Shown piece by piece: positions 25,693 to 36,138 of a DNA stretch of 64,000 nt. The notes beneath the pieces are model-generated. The model saw nothing but the letters and a program-made list of their open reading frames with translations, made no database searches and was not told the DNA's origin. This DNA comes from Porphyromonas catoniae ATCC 51270 (GTDB lineage: Bacteria; Bacteroidota; Bacteroidia; Bacteroidales; Porphyromonadaceae): assembly GCF_000565015.1 (NCBI RefSeq), contig NZ_JDFF01000025.1, positions 104,638 to 168,637 of the forward strand, written 5' to 3'. The translations under genes were made by a program, and so were the position numbers. Every line of letters begins with the position of its first letter. The first letter of the stretch is position 1.

Positions 25693-28200
25693 TTACTTAA
25701 TCTGAAGGCGCAGAGTAGCCGTAGGCAGACCCTTAGCCGAGACATGGAGGACAGCCTCGCCCGACTGCTCAGAGCTCTGTACGAGGGTCACAAGCTGGCC
25801 ACTGAAGGTGTGGTGACGAGGCAGGTGGAAGGCATCCAGCGAAGCGGGGTTACCCGAGGCGGCTGCACGGAAGGTAGCAGCACCCGTAACTCGGAAGTTC
25901 AAGAGACGGGCATCATCGGGAATCAGGTTGCCATCCTTATCCACCACACGCACCGTCACGAAGGCTATATCCCGTCCGTCCGCCGTGAGGGTCGTGCGGT
26001 CGGCTACGAGCTCGAGGTAATGGGGCTTGCCTGCGGTGCGGATGACCTTCTCCTCGGCTACCTCGCCAGCGTCATTGTAGGCGACGACCTTGACTTCTCC
26101 GGGTTCATACTTCGTATCCATCCACATCAGGCGGTAACGCTTCTGACGAGTGAAGTTCTTGAAGCTCTCTTCATTCTCCGTAGCATCGATCGTGACGGAG
26201 CGATCCTTGCGCTGACGCCCCTGACTCTTGCCGTTGATGAAGAGCTCCGCCTCGGGGTAGCTCGTATAGACGAAGATGGGGGTCACCTCACCTACTCGGT
26301 CAGGCCAAGTCCAGTGGGGTAGGATGTGTAACGTGGGCGAAGTCTTGTTCCAGTGGCTACGATAGAGATAGAAGCGATCCTTAGGGATACCTGCTAGGTC
26401 CACCGCACCGAAGAGCGAGGAGTGGCTGGGCCAGTCGCTGTAGTAGGGTGTGGGCTCACCGAGGTAGTCGATCCCCGTCCAGATGAACTCACCCATGCTC
26501 CAGCTGTGGTCCTCCTGACGCATGAAGTCGTCCTCGGGGAGGTTGCTCCACCCGCAGTGCTCGACATCGTAGCTAGAGGACTGATGGTCGGGGTACTTAG
26601 CCATGGACTTGCGCACGACGGGGAACTTGTATACACCTCGTGAGCTAACCGTAGAGCAGGTCTCGGAGCCGAGGAGGAAGCCCTGTGGGAGGACACGATG
26701 CGCCGTGTCGTAGAGGAAGGGACGATAGTTGAAGCCCGGTATATCTAGTGTAGCTGCCATACCGGTCTTGAGCACTGCCTTGGGGTTATCCATCCCGTTG
26801 GTGACGGGGCGAGTAGGATCCTCTCTGTGGCAGATCTGCTGGAGGCGGTAGGCGAGCTTAGCACCCTCGGCAGAGGGCTGCTCGGGGACTTCGTTCCCGA
26901 TGCTCCACATGATGACGGAGGGGCTGTTGCGGAACTGGTGGATGAGGTTCACCAGGTCACGCTCATGCCACTCGTTGAAGTCTAGGTTGTAGCCATTGGG
27001 CACCTTGGGCTGAGCCCAGGAGTCGAAGCTCTCGGCCATCAGCGGCATCCCCATCTCGTCACATAGACGGACGAACTCGGGGGCAGGCATATTATGCGAG
27101 GTACGGATAGCATTGACACCCATATCCTGCATCAGACGTATCTGACGGCGCATAGCAGCTTCGTTCACAGCAGCACCGAGGGGACCAAGGTCGTGGTGCA
27201 GGCAAGCACCCTGGAACTTGATCTTGCGCCCGTTGAGGTAGAAGCCATCGCCAGCCTTCAGTTCGATCGAGCGTATCCCGAAGGTCGTCGTATCTCGGTC
27301 TAGGAGCTTGCCACTAGACGACAGCTCCACGACATACTTATATAGGTAGGGATGACCGATGTCCCAGAGTAGAGGATTCTGCACCTCGAAGCCCGAGCGC
27401 AGGATGCTGTCCTCATCCCAAAAGGAAGCCTTAGTCTCCGCGATCTTTGTGCCCAGAGGGGTAAGGATATGGGTCTTGATCGTCAGCACTTCATTCCCCA
27501 GTGTCTTCAGCCCAGCGAGCTTTGTCTCGACGTCTACATAGGCGAAGTCTCCCCGTACGACGGGAGTCTTAATCTGTGTCCCCCATGTAGGCACATGGAT
27601 GGGATCGGTGATGACCATGTGGACATTGCGGTAGAGGCCTGCACCGGGGTACCAGCGACTGCTCTCGTGCTTGTTCTCTAGTCGTACGGCTAGGGTGTTG
27701 TCCTTGCCGGGGCGGACGTAGGGGGTGACATCGAGGTGGAAGCTATTGTAGCCATAGGGCCAATAGCCCGCCTCGTGCCCATTGACATACACACGAGCAT
27801 GGCTCATCGCCCCATCGAAGCGTAGGACGACCCTACGCTGCCCAAGATCCTCGGGGATAGAAAGCGTACGGCGGTACCAGCCCACCCCGACGAAGGGGAG
27901 GCCACCCGTACGGCCTGCGTGCTCCATGGCCTCCTTCTGCCCATCCTGCGTGATGGCTAGATGCTGCTTGTCGTTGTCGAAGCTAAAGGGGCCGTAGATC
28001 GCCCAGTCATGGGGTACGACGACACGGCTCCACTTGCTGTCGTCGTAGCCCTCGGCGGAGGCCTTGGGGTCATCTACTCGGGTAAATCGCCATCCCTTCT
28101 CCAGACGCTCTACCGTGCGCTGGCCCGAGAGGGGTAGACTAAGGAAAGGTAGGCTAAGGGCACAGCCCAGCGTGAGGGCCGATGCGACTAGTCTCTTCAT
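25693..28200 (-). CDS. Exported GH2 beta-galactosidase with DUF4982 and Ig-like C-terminus
   Basis: A signal peptide (MKRLVASALTLGCALSLPF...) precedes the GH2 sugar-binding domain (about 30-200), immunoglobulin-like domain (about 205-310) and TIM barrel (about 315-600). The acid/base Glu437 lies in MWSIGNE and the nucleophile Glu513 in LLGSETCS; GEFIWTGIDYLGEP is the usual third motif. After the barrel come a DUF4982 domain (FVYTSYPEAELFINGKSQG) and an invasin-like Big domain at the end, the architecture of many Bacteroidota GH2 beta-galactosidases. It shares little sequence with the LacZ-type enzyme at 4745-7834. The start is ATG 28200; the TTG three codons upstream is rejected. The gene has its own TATCTTTG element. 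Confidence 0.9.
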   Translation of the reverse strand: MKRLVASALTLGCALSLPFLSLPLSGQRTVERLEKGWRFTRVDDPKASAEGYDDSKWSRVVVPHDWAIYGPFSFDNDKQHLAITQDGQKEAMEHAGRTGGLPFVGVGWYRRTLSIPEDLGQRRVVLRFDGAMSHARVYVNGHEAGYWPYGYNSFHLDVTPYVRPGKDNTLAVRLENKHESSRWYPGAGLYRNVHMVITDPIHVPTWGTQIKTPVVRGDFAYVDVETKLAGLKTLGNEVLTIKTHILTPLGTKIAETKASFWDEDSILRSGFEVQNPLLWDIGHPYLYKYVVELSSSGKLLDRDTTTFGIRSIELKAGDGFYLNGRKIKFQGACLHHDLGPLGAAVNEAAMRRQIRLMQDMGVNAIRTSHNMPAPEFVRLCDEMGMPLMAESFDSWAQPKVPNGYNLDFNEWHERDLVNLIHQFRNSPSVIMWSIGNEVPEQPSAEGAKLAYRLQQICHREDPTRPVTNGMDNPKAVLKTGMAATLDIPGFNYRPFLYDTAHRVLPQGFLLGSETCSTVSSRGVYKFPVVRKSMAKYPDHQSSSYDVEHCGWSNLPEDDFMRQEDHSWSMGEFIWTGIDYLGEPTPYYSDWPSHSSLFGAVDLAGIPKDRFYLYRSHWNKTSPTLHILPHWTWPDRVGEVTPIFVYTSYPEAELFINGKSQGRQRKDRSVTIDATENEESFKNFTRQKRYRLMWMDTKYEPGEVKVVAYNDAGEVAEEKVIRTAGKPHYLELVADRTTLTADGRDIAFVTVRVVDKDGNLIPDDARLLNFRVTGAATFRAAASGNPASLDAFHLPRHHTFSGQLVTLVQSSEQSGEAVLHVSAKGLPTATLRLQIK

Positions 28201-28277
28201 AGGAAGCAATCAAACTATGGAAAAAATACGTCACCAAGTGGACCCCTAATTTATATAGTATATAGGGTGCCATCAGT

Positions 28278-28285
28278 CAAAGATA
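28278..28285 (-). promoter_or_regulatory. Promoter -7 element (TATCTTTG) of second GH2 gene
   Basis: CAAAGATA on the + strand is a TAnnTTTG match for the minus strand, 78 bases before ATG 28200. Confidence 0.45.
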
Positions 28286-28345
28286 CAAATTTCGCCCTTA
28301 CAGCCTTCGTTCCGAAAGAAGAAAAGGTGGCGAGCAGAAAGGAGA

Positions 28346-28380
28346 GAGCCTCACCCTCCGAAGTATGGAGAGTGAGGCTC
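28346..28380. terminator. Terminator hairpin after HU-like gene
   Basis: GAGCCTCAC (28346-28354) pairs with GTGAGGCTC (28372-28380), with CCTCC/GGAG pairing inside. It lies just past the minus-strand stop at 28409. Confidence 0.7.
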
Positions 28381-28408
28381 TTGGCTTCTCAATTTGGTCA
28401 AAGGACTT

Positions 28409-28897
28409 TTATATCCCAATTCCGCCACCTTGTGGGGCATCACCGCTAGGCGGGGTACTTGGCTTGGGCTTATTACCAGACTTACCCTTCTTCATCTTGG
28501 TGGCTGTACGCTCGAAGCTCACGTCTGCGAGTCGGAAGTACTTACGACTTGGCATGAGCGTCACACATGCACCCTTGATATGGGTATTGGCATTAAAAGT
28601 CTCACCCTGAGGTACCATGTGGCTTTTGATGCTTGGGCGTAAGCGACCTAGACGACCATACTCTACGATGTCTCCGTTAGCCACTAGGCTACGAGCCATA
28701 TCTGCTGCGAGATTGAGGACGGAGGCCACCTCCATGTAGTTGAACGTGGTCTGCCCTGCGACGAGCTCACAGAAACGCTCAAAGGAGATTGCATGACGAT
28801 TGGTGGGCAGGGCGACCTGAAAGGTCTTACCTGCGAACTTCCCAGTCTTGAACGTACGTTCGCTGAGTGAGAAGTTGAGGGGCTTGTTCTTTCCCAT
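28409..28897 (-). CDS. HU-family DNA-binding protein (Bacteroidales HU-like)
   Basis: Residues 5 to about 125 fit the HU-like fold typical of Bacteroidales proteins of this size: FERFCELVAGQTTFNYMEVASVLNLA followed by an acidic turn (NGDIVEYGRLGRLRPSIKS) that forms the beta arm region. It is followed by a Lys-rich and then Gly/Pro-rich tail (KMKKGKSGNKPKPSTPPSG). Such proteins bind DNA non-specifically and shape the nucleoid, and many Bacteroidales genomes encode several. It sits alone, and a TACCTTTG element lies 60 bases upstream. Confidence 0.78.
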   Translation of the reverse strand: MGKNKPLNFSLSERTFKTGKFAGKTFQVALPTNRHAISFERFCELVAGQTTFNYMEVASVLNLAADMARSLVANGDIVEYGRLGRLRPSIKSHMVPQGETFNANTHIKGACVTLMPSRKYFRLADVSFERTATKMKKGKSGNKPKPSTPPSGDAPQGGGIGI

Positions 28898-28956
28898 GAT
28901 TCAGCAAAATATATTAAGTAAAACATAAATTTTTGCCCTCTCACTTGAGGACACAG

Positions 28957-28964
28957 CAAAGGTA
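28957..28964 (-). promoter_or_regulatory. Promoter -7 element (TACCTTTG) of HU-like gene
   Basis: CAAAGGTA on the + strand is a perfect -7 match on the minus strand, 60 bases before ATG 28897. The remaining gap up to the dinD stop (29248) holds no gene; a second match, CAAACGTA at 29170-29177, could give a longer leader. Confidence 0.5.
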
Positions 28965-29247
28965 GGATAACTTTTTCTTTCCCGCTAAACGAACCCAAGG
29001 GTAAACCTTAAAACGCCCTACAAGTCAGAGAGAAAAAATTTTCTTGTACACTTCTCCTCTTCAAATAATCGCTCTCTGTCTATCTCCAAGGGGAAAAGAC
29101 CGCTCCATCTTGAGCCATAAAGAGCTCATCTTGAATACCTTCAAACAAAACCTTTAACGGTTGTACGCGCAAACGTAGGCTAGAAATCAACCCTACTCTG
29201 CTCCCAAGGGAAACAACAGCTATGATAAATGGGGACGTGAAGGAGTT

Positions 29248-30096
29248 TTATTTGAGCTTCTTCCTTTTAGGTGTAGGCTTTAGCTTCTTTTCGACCTTCT
29301 TGATGCTGTCTGCCACAGGGAGATCCTCTGGCATGGTTCCTCCGAGCTCCTTTATGGTCTGCCTAACTTTTGCTCCGACCTCCTCATGGGCTCGATTAGC
29401 GTTCTGCTTACCTTTAATTCCCTCTCTCCTCAACCTCTCCTCTGTTTGCGTAGCACGGAAGAGATTGGCAGCAAGCTCCGTACTCCCCATGTGGTCTAGG
29501 ATCTGCTGGCTCTTCTTTAGTCTTTTCCGTGCATGAATATCTTTGGCTTCAAGCCCTCCGTAGAGACCTCTATATCCACAATTCTGGAAGATTGCATATT
29601 CCTGAGAAGTCTCAACCCCAGCATCCTGAGCAGCAGCCGCAAGCTGTGTGTTATGCTTTGCCACCTCTCCCCGAAGGAAAAGCCGATTTTGCTCTTCTTC
29701 GGTTAGCTGTGCTCGCCTTTCTTCTTGTAGCTCCCGTGTCCTTGTCTGAACAGCGAAGTAGGTCTGTCCTAGTGCAACTACCTCTTTTGATGGATCTGCG
29801 TTCTGCACAATCAAGTAGCAGGCATAGCGCGATAACTTGACTACATCCACCTTTCGCTGAGCTGTTTTTGCAAGCTGCACCATTTCGGTGATGTCACCGA
29901 AATGGTTTTCTACCTTTTCCCCACTATTGAGACAGGCCGCTTTAGCCTTTTTTATGACAGATAGGAAGTTACGGTAGTCGGAGTAACTAAGGGCCTTGGC
30001 CAGCTCTCGGGACTTCCAATACTCTACACCCTGCTCATCCACATGACGGATTTCTTCAAATAGGGTTTGTCCTGCTTGGGTGATATCGATACTCAT
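29248..30096 (-). CDS. dinD: DinD-like DNA-damage-inducible protein
   Basis: The sequence matches DinD over its length: an N-terminal BRO-N-like domain (VEYWKSRELAKALSYSDYRNFLSVI), the central YFAVQTRTRELQEERR helix and the GYRGLYGGLEAKDIHARKRL segment, then TELAANLFRATQTEERLRREG. E. coli DinD inhibits RecA-mediated strand exchange and is SOS-induced. Length 282 is usual. The C-terminus is Lys-rich. The gene stands alone, and no LexA site is recognisable by eye. DinD genes are spread unevenly among Bacteroidota, so acquisition by transfer is plausible but not shown. Confidence 0.88.
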   Translation of the reverse strand: MSIDITQAGQTLFEEIRHVDEQGVEYWKSRELAKALSYSDYRNFLSVIKKAKAACLNSGEKVENHFGDITEMVQLAKTAQRKVDVVKLSRYACYLIVQNADPSKEVVALGQTYFAVQTRTRELQEERRAQLTEEEQNRLFLRGEVAKHNTQLAAAAQDAGVETSQEYAIFQNCGYRGLYGGLEAKDIHARKRLKKSQQILDHMGSTELAANLFRATQTEERLRREGIKGKQNANRAHEEVGAKVRQTIKELGGTMPEDLPVADSIKKVEKKLKPTPKRKKLK

Positions 30097-30465
30097 TAGT
30101 CGTTACACAGCTTAATATATACCAATGACAACTAGCACACTACACACATTGCAGCCTCCTATATACACATAGGTCACAGCAGGGATTTATTGTATGAGCA
30201 ATCACTTATATTCCATTGCTGGGGGCAGACACGACCCGTTATTTTAGGTATATCAAAGTTGCATCCAGCCCCTCTTTACTTCTCGTGACTGGTTCTACTC
30301 CCCTAGGTCTACATATAGTACACACAAAGCTACGAAAAATGCACCCGCCGAGGGCGAGGAAGTGTACCCTTCCCAACAGCCTATAATAGATACCCCTAGA
30401 GAGAAGTATGGGTAATGCTGGGGGTTATCTCATATAGGCTCTCGGATACATCTGTGATTACAAAA
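30097..30465. other. Divergent intergenic region between dinD and XusA-like gene
   Basis: No gene is visible. CAAAGCTA at 30325-30332 is a possible minus-strand -7 element (TAGCTTTG) for dinD. The right part continues into the family B array and the XusA promoter. Confidence 0.35.
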
Positions 30466-30526
30466 AGAAACTCTAGAGATTCGGGAGGAAAAGACTAGAG
30501 TTCTCGAATAAAAACTCTAGAGATTT
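30466..30526. repeat. Family B array 2: 3 dyad units, 22-bp period
   Basis: CTCTAG cores start at 30471, 30493 (as GACTAG) and 30515, exactly 22 bp apart. The first unit, with its lead-in TGATTACAAAAAGAAA (30455-30470), is nearly identical to that of array 3 at 37021-37046. It lies 130 bases upstream of the XusA promoter. Confidence 0.85.
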
Positions 30527-30629
30527 GGAGAGATAGGAGGAAGTCACATCTATGGACCTAATGAGAGGAGCAGGAGGACGTACGGCAAGAGCGCATACAG
30601 CAGAGTAATAAATATACCTAAAAATGGTG

Positions 30630-30661
30630 ATTGTAGGGCGCAAAACAACAAACTACCTTTG
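30630..30661 (+). promoter_or_regulatory. Promoter of XusA-like gene, with repeated TTTGCAAAAGAT
   Basis: ATTG (30630-30633) and TACCTTTG (30654-30661), 20 bases apart, fit the Bacteroidota promoter. Transcription should begin near 30668. The 12-mer TTTGCAAAAGAT that includes the end of the -7 element recurs at 30697-30708, just at the likely start of translation. The promoter overlaps the TTG at 30659, which therefore cannot be the start codon. Confidence 0.6.
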
Positions 30662-30697
30662 CAAAAGATTGTTTTGAATTCTATTATCTGCATTCAT

Positions 30698-33079
30698 TTG
30701 CAAAAGATATTTTTATTCCTCATCGTGGCATTGGGTAGCCTATATACCTCTGCCTCTCCTCTCTTTGCCCAAGGTATTGGGCTTATTAAGGGACATATCT
30801 ACTCCCCCGATCGAGAGGGACTTAGCTTTGCTACCATTGCAGTGCAGGGGGAGCGTCGTGGATGTACAGCTAACGCCTCTGGTGCCTACGAGCTATCACT
30901 CCCCATAGGACACCATACGCTCATCATCTCTTCTCTGGGATACAAGAAGCAAATAGTCGAGATAACCCTTTCCGATAGCACTACGTATACTCGAGACTTC
31001 GTACTCGAGGGGGAGAGCCTTCAGCTTCGTAGCGTGGAGGTTGTTGCTCGTGGCGTGGGGAGGCTTCGCCATACAGCATTCAATGCAGTCTCGATTAATA
31101 CCCAGGATTTCCTTTCAACGAACAAGAATCTGGGTGACGCCCTTTCACGAGCACCTGGTGTAAAGGTACGTGAGACAGGCGGTGTCGGATCCGATATGAA
31201 TGTCACGCTGGATGGTTTCACAGGTCGTCATGTCAAGGTTTTCATTGACGGCGTACCGCAGGAGGGCGTCGGTCGTTCATTTAGCCTAAATAATATACCC
31301 GTTAGTTATGCCGAGCGTATTGAGGTCTATCGAGGGGTTGTGCCCGTAGACTTCGGGGCAGATGCTATTGGAGGAGTAATTAATATTGTTACCTCGAGGA
31401 AGCACAGGCCTTGGTATCTCGATGCCTCCTATTCCTACGGCTCATTCCAAACCCATCGCTCCACCCTTGCTCTGGGACGAACACTTGAGAATGGTCTCTC
31501 CTTTGAGCTTAATGCTTTTCAGAACTATTCAAAGAATAACTATTGGATTGATACCCCTGTCGAAGATCTGATCAATGGAGGTATCGACCGAACGAAAGTA
31601 GAGCATGTCCGGCGCTTCCACGATACATACCACAACGAAGCCATCATCGGAAAGCTCGGATTCATCCGAAAGCCTTGGGCAAGCCGTCTCTTATTCGGTT
31701 TGAAATACGCCCACGTCTACAAAGACATACAGGCAGGTGTACGGCAAGATATCGTGTTCGGGGAGCGACATAGATATGGCTATAATCTCATACCTTCTCT
31801 GGAGTACACGAAGGATCAGCTCCTCGATGGGCGCATGGATATACAGCTCACAGCAGGCTATACACGAGGTAGCTACACTCTGGTAGACACAGCCTCCTAC
31901 CGATATAACTGGAGGGGAGAGCGAACAGAGCGAAATAGCCCAGGAGAGCAGGGCTACGGGATCACACGCTCCAATGAGGATAACTGGACAGCTAGTGCGA
32001 GCATCAAGTACCGCCCACAGGATCGGTACACACTCGTCCTACATCATAACTTCACCTCCTTCTCTCGGCGCAGTACCTCCCTCGTAGCCCGCCGTGCATC
32101 CACCTCACCTATTCCCGATCAAGAGATAAAAAACATCACAGGGCTCTCTGCCCAGTATCGCCCAGATAGCGTATGGAATGCTACTCTCTTCGGTAAATAC
32201 TATGCGCAGCACATCACGGGGGCAATAGCCACTGATCCTCTACAAGGGCAATTTGCCGAGACAACACGTAGCGACCACTACCTAGGCTACGGGCTTGCAG
32301 TATCAGCTCAGCTCCTTCGTCCCTTGCAAGCTAAGATTTCTTATGAAAAGGCCTATCGCCTACCTACCTCGACAGAGATCTTTGGAGACACCGATCTAGA
32401 GACCGGGAAAATAGGTCTACGTCCAGAAAGCAGCCATAATATCAACCTCAATCTGAGCTGGGCACAACACCTCCAAGAGTCGATGCTCCTCATTGAGGCA
32501 GGACTTATCTGGCGTGACACAAGAGACTATATACAACGTAATGTCTCGAGCATGGGAGGAGGGAACTACGGTGGCGTCTATGTCAATTATGGGAAAGTAC
32601 TAACTAAAGGAATCAATCTCTCCCTACGCTTCGACTATGATAAATGGCTCAGCCTTGGCGGTAGTTACACGCTGATGGATGTACGAGACAATCAAAAACA
32701 CAGCCAAGGGGGGCAGCTCATCAATGCAGGTTATGGACTTAGGATGCCCAACCTCCCATATTCATTTGGGGGGATTGATGTAACTCTTCGTAGGAAGCAC
32801 CTCCTCGGTAAGGGGACAGCTCTTAGCTTCACTTACGACAATCAGTACGTGAAGAGCTTTACTTTCTACTCAGAGGGACTAGGTATAAACGCACGTGACT
32901 ACTCGATCCCAACACAACTCTCCCACAATCTTACCCTCACCTTAGGGTTGAGCAACAATCGCTATGCCCTGTCTCTCGAATGTCGTAACCTGACGGATGA
33001 GAGACTCTACGATAACTATAGCCTACAGAAGGCTGGTCGTGCGCTTTACGCAAAGCTACGTATCCACCTCGGACACTAA
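30698..33079 (+). CDS. xusA: TonB-dependent outer-membrane receptor, XusA-like
   Basis: This outer-membrane receptor probably imports a ferric siderophore with TonB energy. The signal peptide (QKIFLFLIVALGSLYTSASPLFA) leads to a carboxypeptidase-regulatory-like domain (GLIKGHIYSPDREGLSFATI), a plug (ending near IGGVINIVT) and a 22-strand barrel to the terminal aromatic-rich strand. The gene order receptor, DUF4374 lipoprotein, PepSY protein is that of the Bacteroides XusABC xenosiderophore system, which is the basis of the name. No ATG precedes the signal peptide; I choose TTG 30698 because it lies after the promoter and gives a compact signal peptide. TTG 30674 and GTG 30725 are alternatives. 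Confidence 0.78.
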   Translation: MQKIFLFLIVALGSLYTSASPLFAQGIGLIKGHIYSPDREGLSFATIAVQGERRGCTANASGAYELSLPIGHHTLIISSLGYKKQIVEITLSDSTTYTRDFVLEGESLQLRSVEVVARGVGRLRHTAFNAVSINTQDFLSTNKNLGDALSRAPGVKVRETGGVGSDMNVTLDGFTGRHVKVFIDGVPQEGVGRSFSLNNIPVSYAERIEVYRGVVPVDFGADAIGGVINIVTSRKHRPWYLDASYSYGSFQTHRSTLALGRTLENGLSFELNAFQNYSKNNYWIDTPVEDLINGGIDRTKVEHVRRFHDTYHNEAIIGKLGFIRKPWASRLLFGLKYAHVYKDIQAGVRQDIVFGERHRYGYNLIPSLEYTKDQLLDGRMDIQLTAGYTRGSYTLVDTASYRYNWRGERTERNSPGEQGYGITRSNEDNWTASASIKYRPQDRYTLVLHHNFTSFSRRSTSLVARRASTSPIPDQEIKNITGLSAQYRPDSVWNATLFGKYYAQHITGAIATDPLQGQFAETTRSDHYLGYGLAVSAQLLRPLQAKISYEKAYRLPTSTEIFGDTDLETGKIGLRPESSHNINLNLSWAQHLQESMLLIEAGLIWRDTRDYIQRNVSSMGGGNYGGVYVNYGKVLTKGINLSLRFDYDKWLSLGGSYTLMDVRDNQKHSQGGQLINAGYGLRMPNLPYSFGGIDVTLRRKHLLGKGTALSFTYDNQYVKSFTFYSEGLGINARDYSIPTQLSHNLTLTLGLSNNRYALSLECRNLTDERLYDNYSLQKAGRALYAKLRIHLGH

Positions 33080-33111
33080 AATAAGCATACAGAAACAAGT
33101 ATTTTATATAA

Positions 33112-34554
<1,443 letters not shown>

Positions 34555-34604
34555 CCTCACGAGCAGGGTTAGTATATCCCTTCTGGGATACAATACCACC
34601 AATG

Positions 34605-34649
34605 ACTCCCGTACGTACTTATTACAAGGTGAGACGTACGGGAGTTTTA
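34605..34649 (+). terminator. Hairpin with T tail between XusB-like and XusC-like genes
   Basis: ACTCCCGTACGT (34605-34616) pairs with its complement (34634-34645) and is followed by TTTT. A second small hairpin (GTATATCCC/GGGATAC, 34571-34590) precedes it. Because the XusC-like gene follows at 34684, this may be an attenuating terminator within the operon. Confidence 0.7.
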
Positions 34650-34683
34650 TCACTGATCATGGTTTCTCTTTTTGCTTATCACT

Positions 34684-35874
34684 ATGCGCAAGCCATTTAA
34701 GAAGATTCATATCTGGCTCTCACTTCCCTTCGGGCTCATCATTACTATTACCTGTCTCTCTGGAGCATTATTAGTCTTTGAGAAGGAACTCACCGAACTC
34801 TTTTATCGGGAGCGTTACACCGTCCGAGAGGTAGATACTACACGCCTCCCCCTCTCAGTACTCATAGACAAAGTCGCCTCTACGCTACCAGACACAGTCT
34901 CGATTACAGGAGTCTCAATCCCAATCGACGTACATCGCCCCTATACGATCCAGCTTAGCAAGCCGCGTCGAGCAGGTGTACTCATCGATCCCCACACAGC
35001 GGAAATCAAAGGAAGAAGTGATCGCTCACCGTTCTTCTCGGTAGTATTCCGCCTACATCGATGGTTACTAGACAGCATGAAGCCTGGACAGGACGGAATA
35101 TTCTGGGGGCGTGTTGTTGTTGGGACAAGTACCCTATTATTTGTGATTATCCTACTCACGGGTTTACTCACTTGGTGGCCACGCAAACTCAAGGGGCTTG
35201 GTAAACGGTTCAAGGTTTCCTTCCGTCATGGTCTTCACCGCCTCTTCTTCGATTTACATACCGTAGGGGGCGTTTACGCCTTGATCTTTCTACTTGCTAT
35301 GGCATTGACGGGACTTACTTGGTCATTTGAATGGTACCGAAATGGCTTTTATAAAGTCTTTGGTGTCGAAGTAAAGGATGCCCCTCACGGTAAGCAGGGC
35401 AAAGCAGGTAAGCACGAAGCCAAAGGAAGAGAGAGGCACTCTCACGGCTCCACAGGGAAGGATCTCCCTGCCCATACTATGATAGCTAAGGCCCCCACAA
35501 CCTACTTACTTTGGGATCAGGTTTACCTAGCGGTCGCCTCTCGCTCTACTAAGTATAGAGAGATCAGTATCTCCGAGGACAAAGCACAGGGTACGCTTAA
35601 TGCTCTTGGTAATGTCTTCGCCTCTGATACCTATATATTCGACAAGGAGACAGGTGAAATAAAAGAGGTTGAGCTCTATCAAGATCTAAAGAAGGATAAG
35701 ACAATCCGTGGCTGGATATATTCCGTGCATATCGGAGCATGGGGAGGACTCACAACACGCATTTTAGCTTTCCTAGCTGCGCTCTTTGGTGCTTCTCTTC
35801 CCTTGACTGGGTATTACCTCTTCTTCAAGCGGAAGTTTAAGAAACGGACGAAAAAGGAACTTGCTACTACCTAA
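34684..35874 (+). CDS. xusC: PepSY-domain inner-membrane protein, XusC-like reductase
   Basis: The protein has the PepSY-associated TM architecture: an N-terminal helix after KKIHIWLSLPFGLIITITC, a periplasmic PepSY domain, helices at about 145-170, 195-215 and 355-385, with conserved His residues (FRLHRWLLD, RHGLHRLFFDLH, SVHIGAWGG) that could bind haem. Such proteins are thought to reduce ferric siderophores in the periplasm. A His/Lys/Gly-rich loop (about 228-262) between helices is variable. I start at ATG 34684 (MRKPFKK); the TTG four codons earlier is less likely. It completes the Xus-like operon, though behind a hairpin terminator. Confidence 0.82.
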   Translation: MRKPFKKIHIWLSLPFGLIITITCLSGALLVFEKELTELFYRERYTVREVDTTRLPLSVLIDKVASTLPDTVSITGVSIPIDVHRPYTIQLSKPRRAGVLIDPHTAEIKGRSDRSPFFSVVFRLHRWLLDSMKPGQDGIFWGRVVVGTSTLLFVIILLTGLLTWWPRKLKGLGKRFKVSFRHGLHRLFFDLHTVGGVYALIFLLAMALTGLTWSFEWYRNGFYKVFGVEVKDAPHGKQGKAGKHEAKGRERHSHGSTGKDLPAHTMIAKAPTTYLLWDQVYLAVASRSTKYREISISEDKAQGTLNALGNVFASDTYIFDKETGEIKEVELYQDLKKDKTIRGWIYSVHIGAWGGLTTRILAFLAALFGASLPLTGYYLFFKRKFKKRTKKELATT

Positions 35875-35875
35875 A

Positions 35876-35910
35876 GAAACGGCCTCTCACACAGAGTGAG
35901 AGGCCGTTTC
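35876..35910. terminator. Terminator hairpin after XusC-like gene
   Basis: A perfect 15-bp stem (GAAACGGCCTCTCAC 35876-35890 with 35896-35910) with a 5-base loop starts 2 bases past the stop codon. Confidence 0.85.
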
Positions 35911-36060
35911 TCTTGTACTCAATTCTATATAGTTCGGTACAGCATGTCCAAGAAGAGAAAGCACTCGTCCCTCCAAGGCTGCACCTGAGTATCGGTATAT
36001 ATGGTTCTTTATGAGCAAAATAGATGATACATCACGGAAGATTTTCAATAAAGACATAGC

Positions 36061-36100
36061 AAGTCGCCCTGCTAGTACTTCTTCACTAGCAGGGCGACTT
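36061..36100. terminator. Terminator hairpin after exported protein gene
   Basis: A perfect 16-bp inverted repeat (AAGTCGCCCTGCTAGT 36061-36076 with 36085-36100) lies 39 bases past the minus-strand stop at 36139. The intervening 35911-36060 holds no gene. Confidence 0.8.
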
Positions 36101-36138
36101 GCTTTTACGGATAAAGGGCCTTTATCCCAGAATGGTGT

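Noticed and set aside
30097..30465. LexA/SOS operator upstream of dinD
   Set aside because: No convincing palindromic operator was found by eye, and Bacteroidota LexA sites are not uniform enough to call without a model.
30659..30697. Start of the XusA-like protein at TTG 30659
   Set aside because: That TTG is part of the promoter -7 element TACCTTTG, so it would lie upstream of the transcript start.
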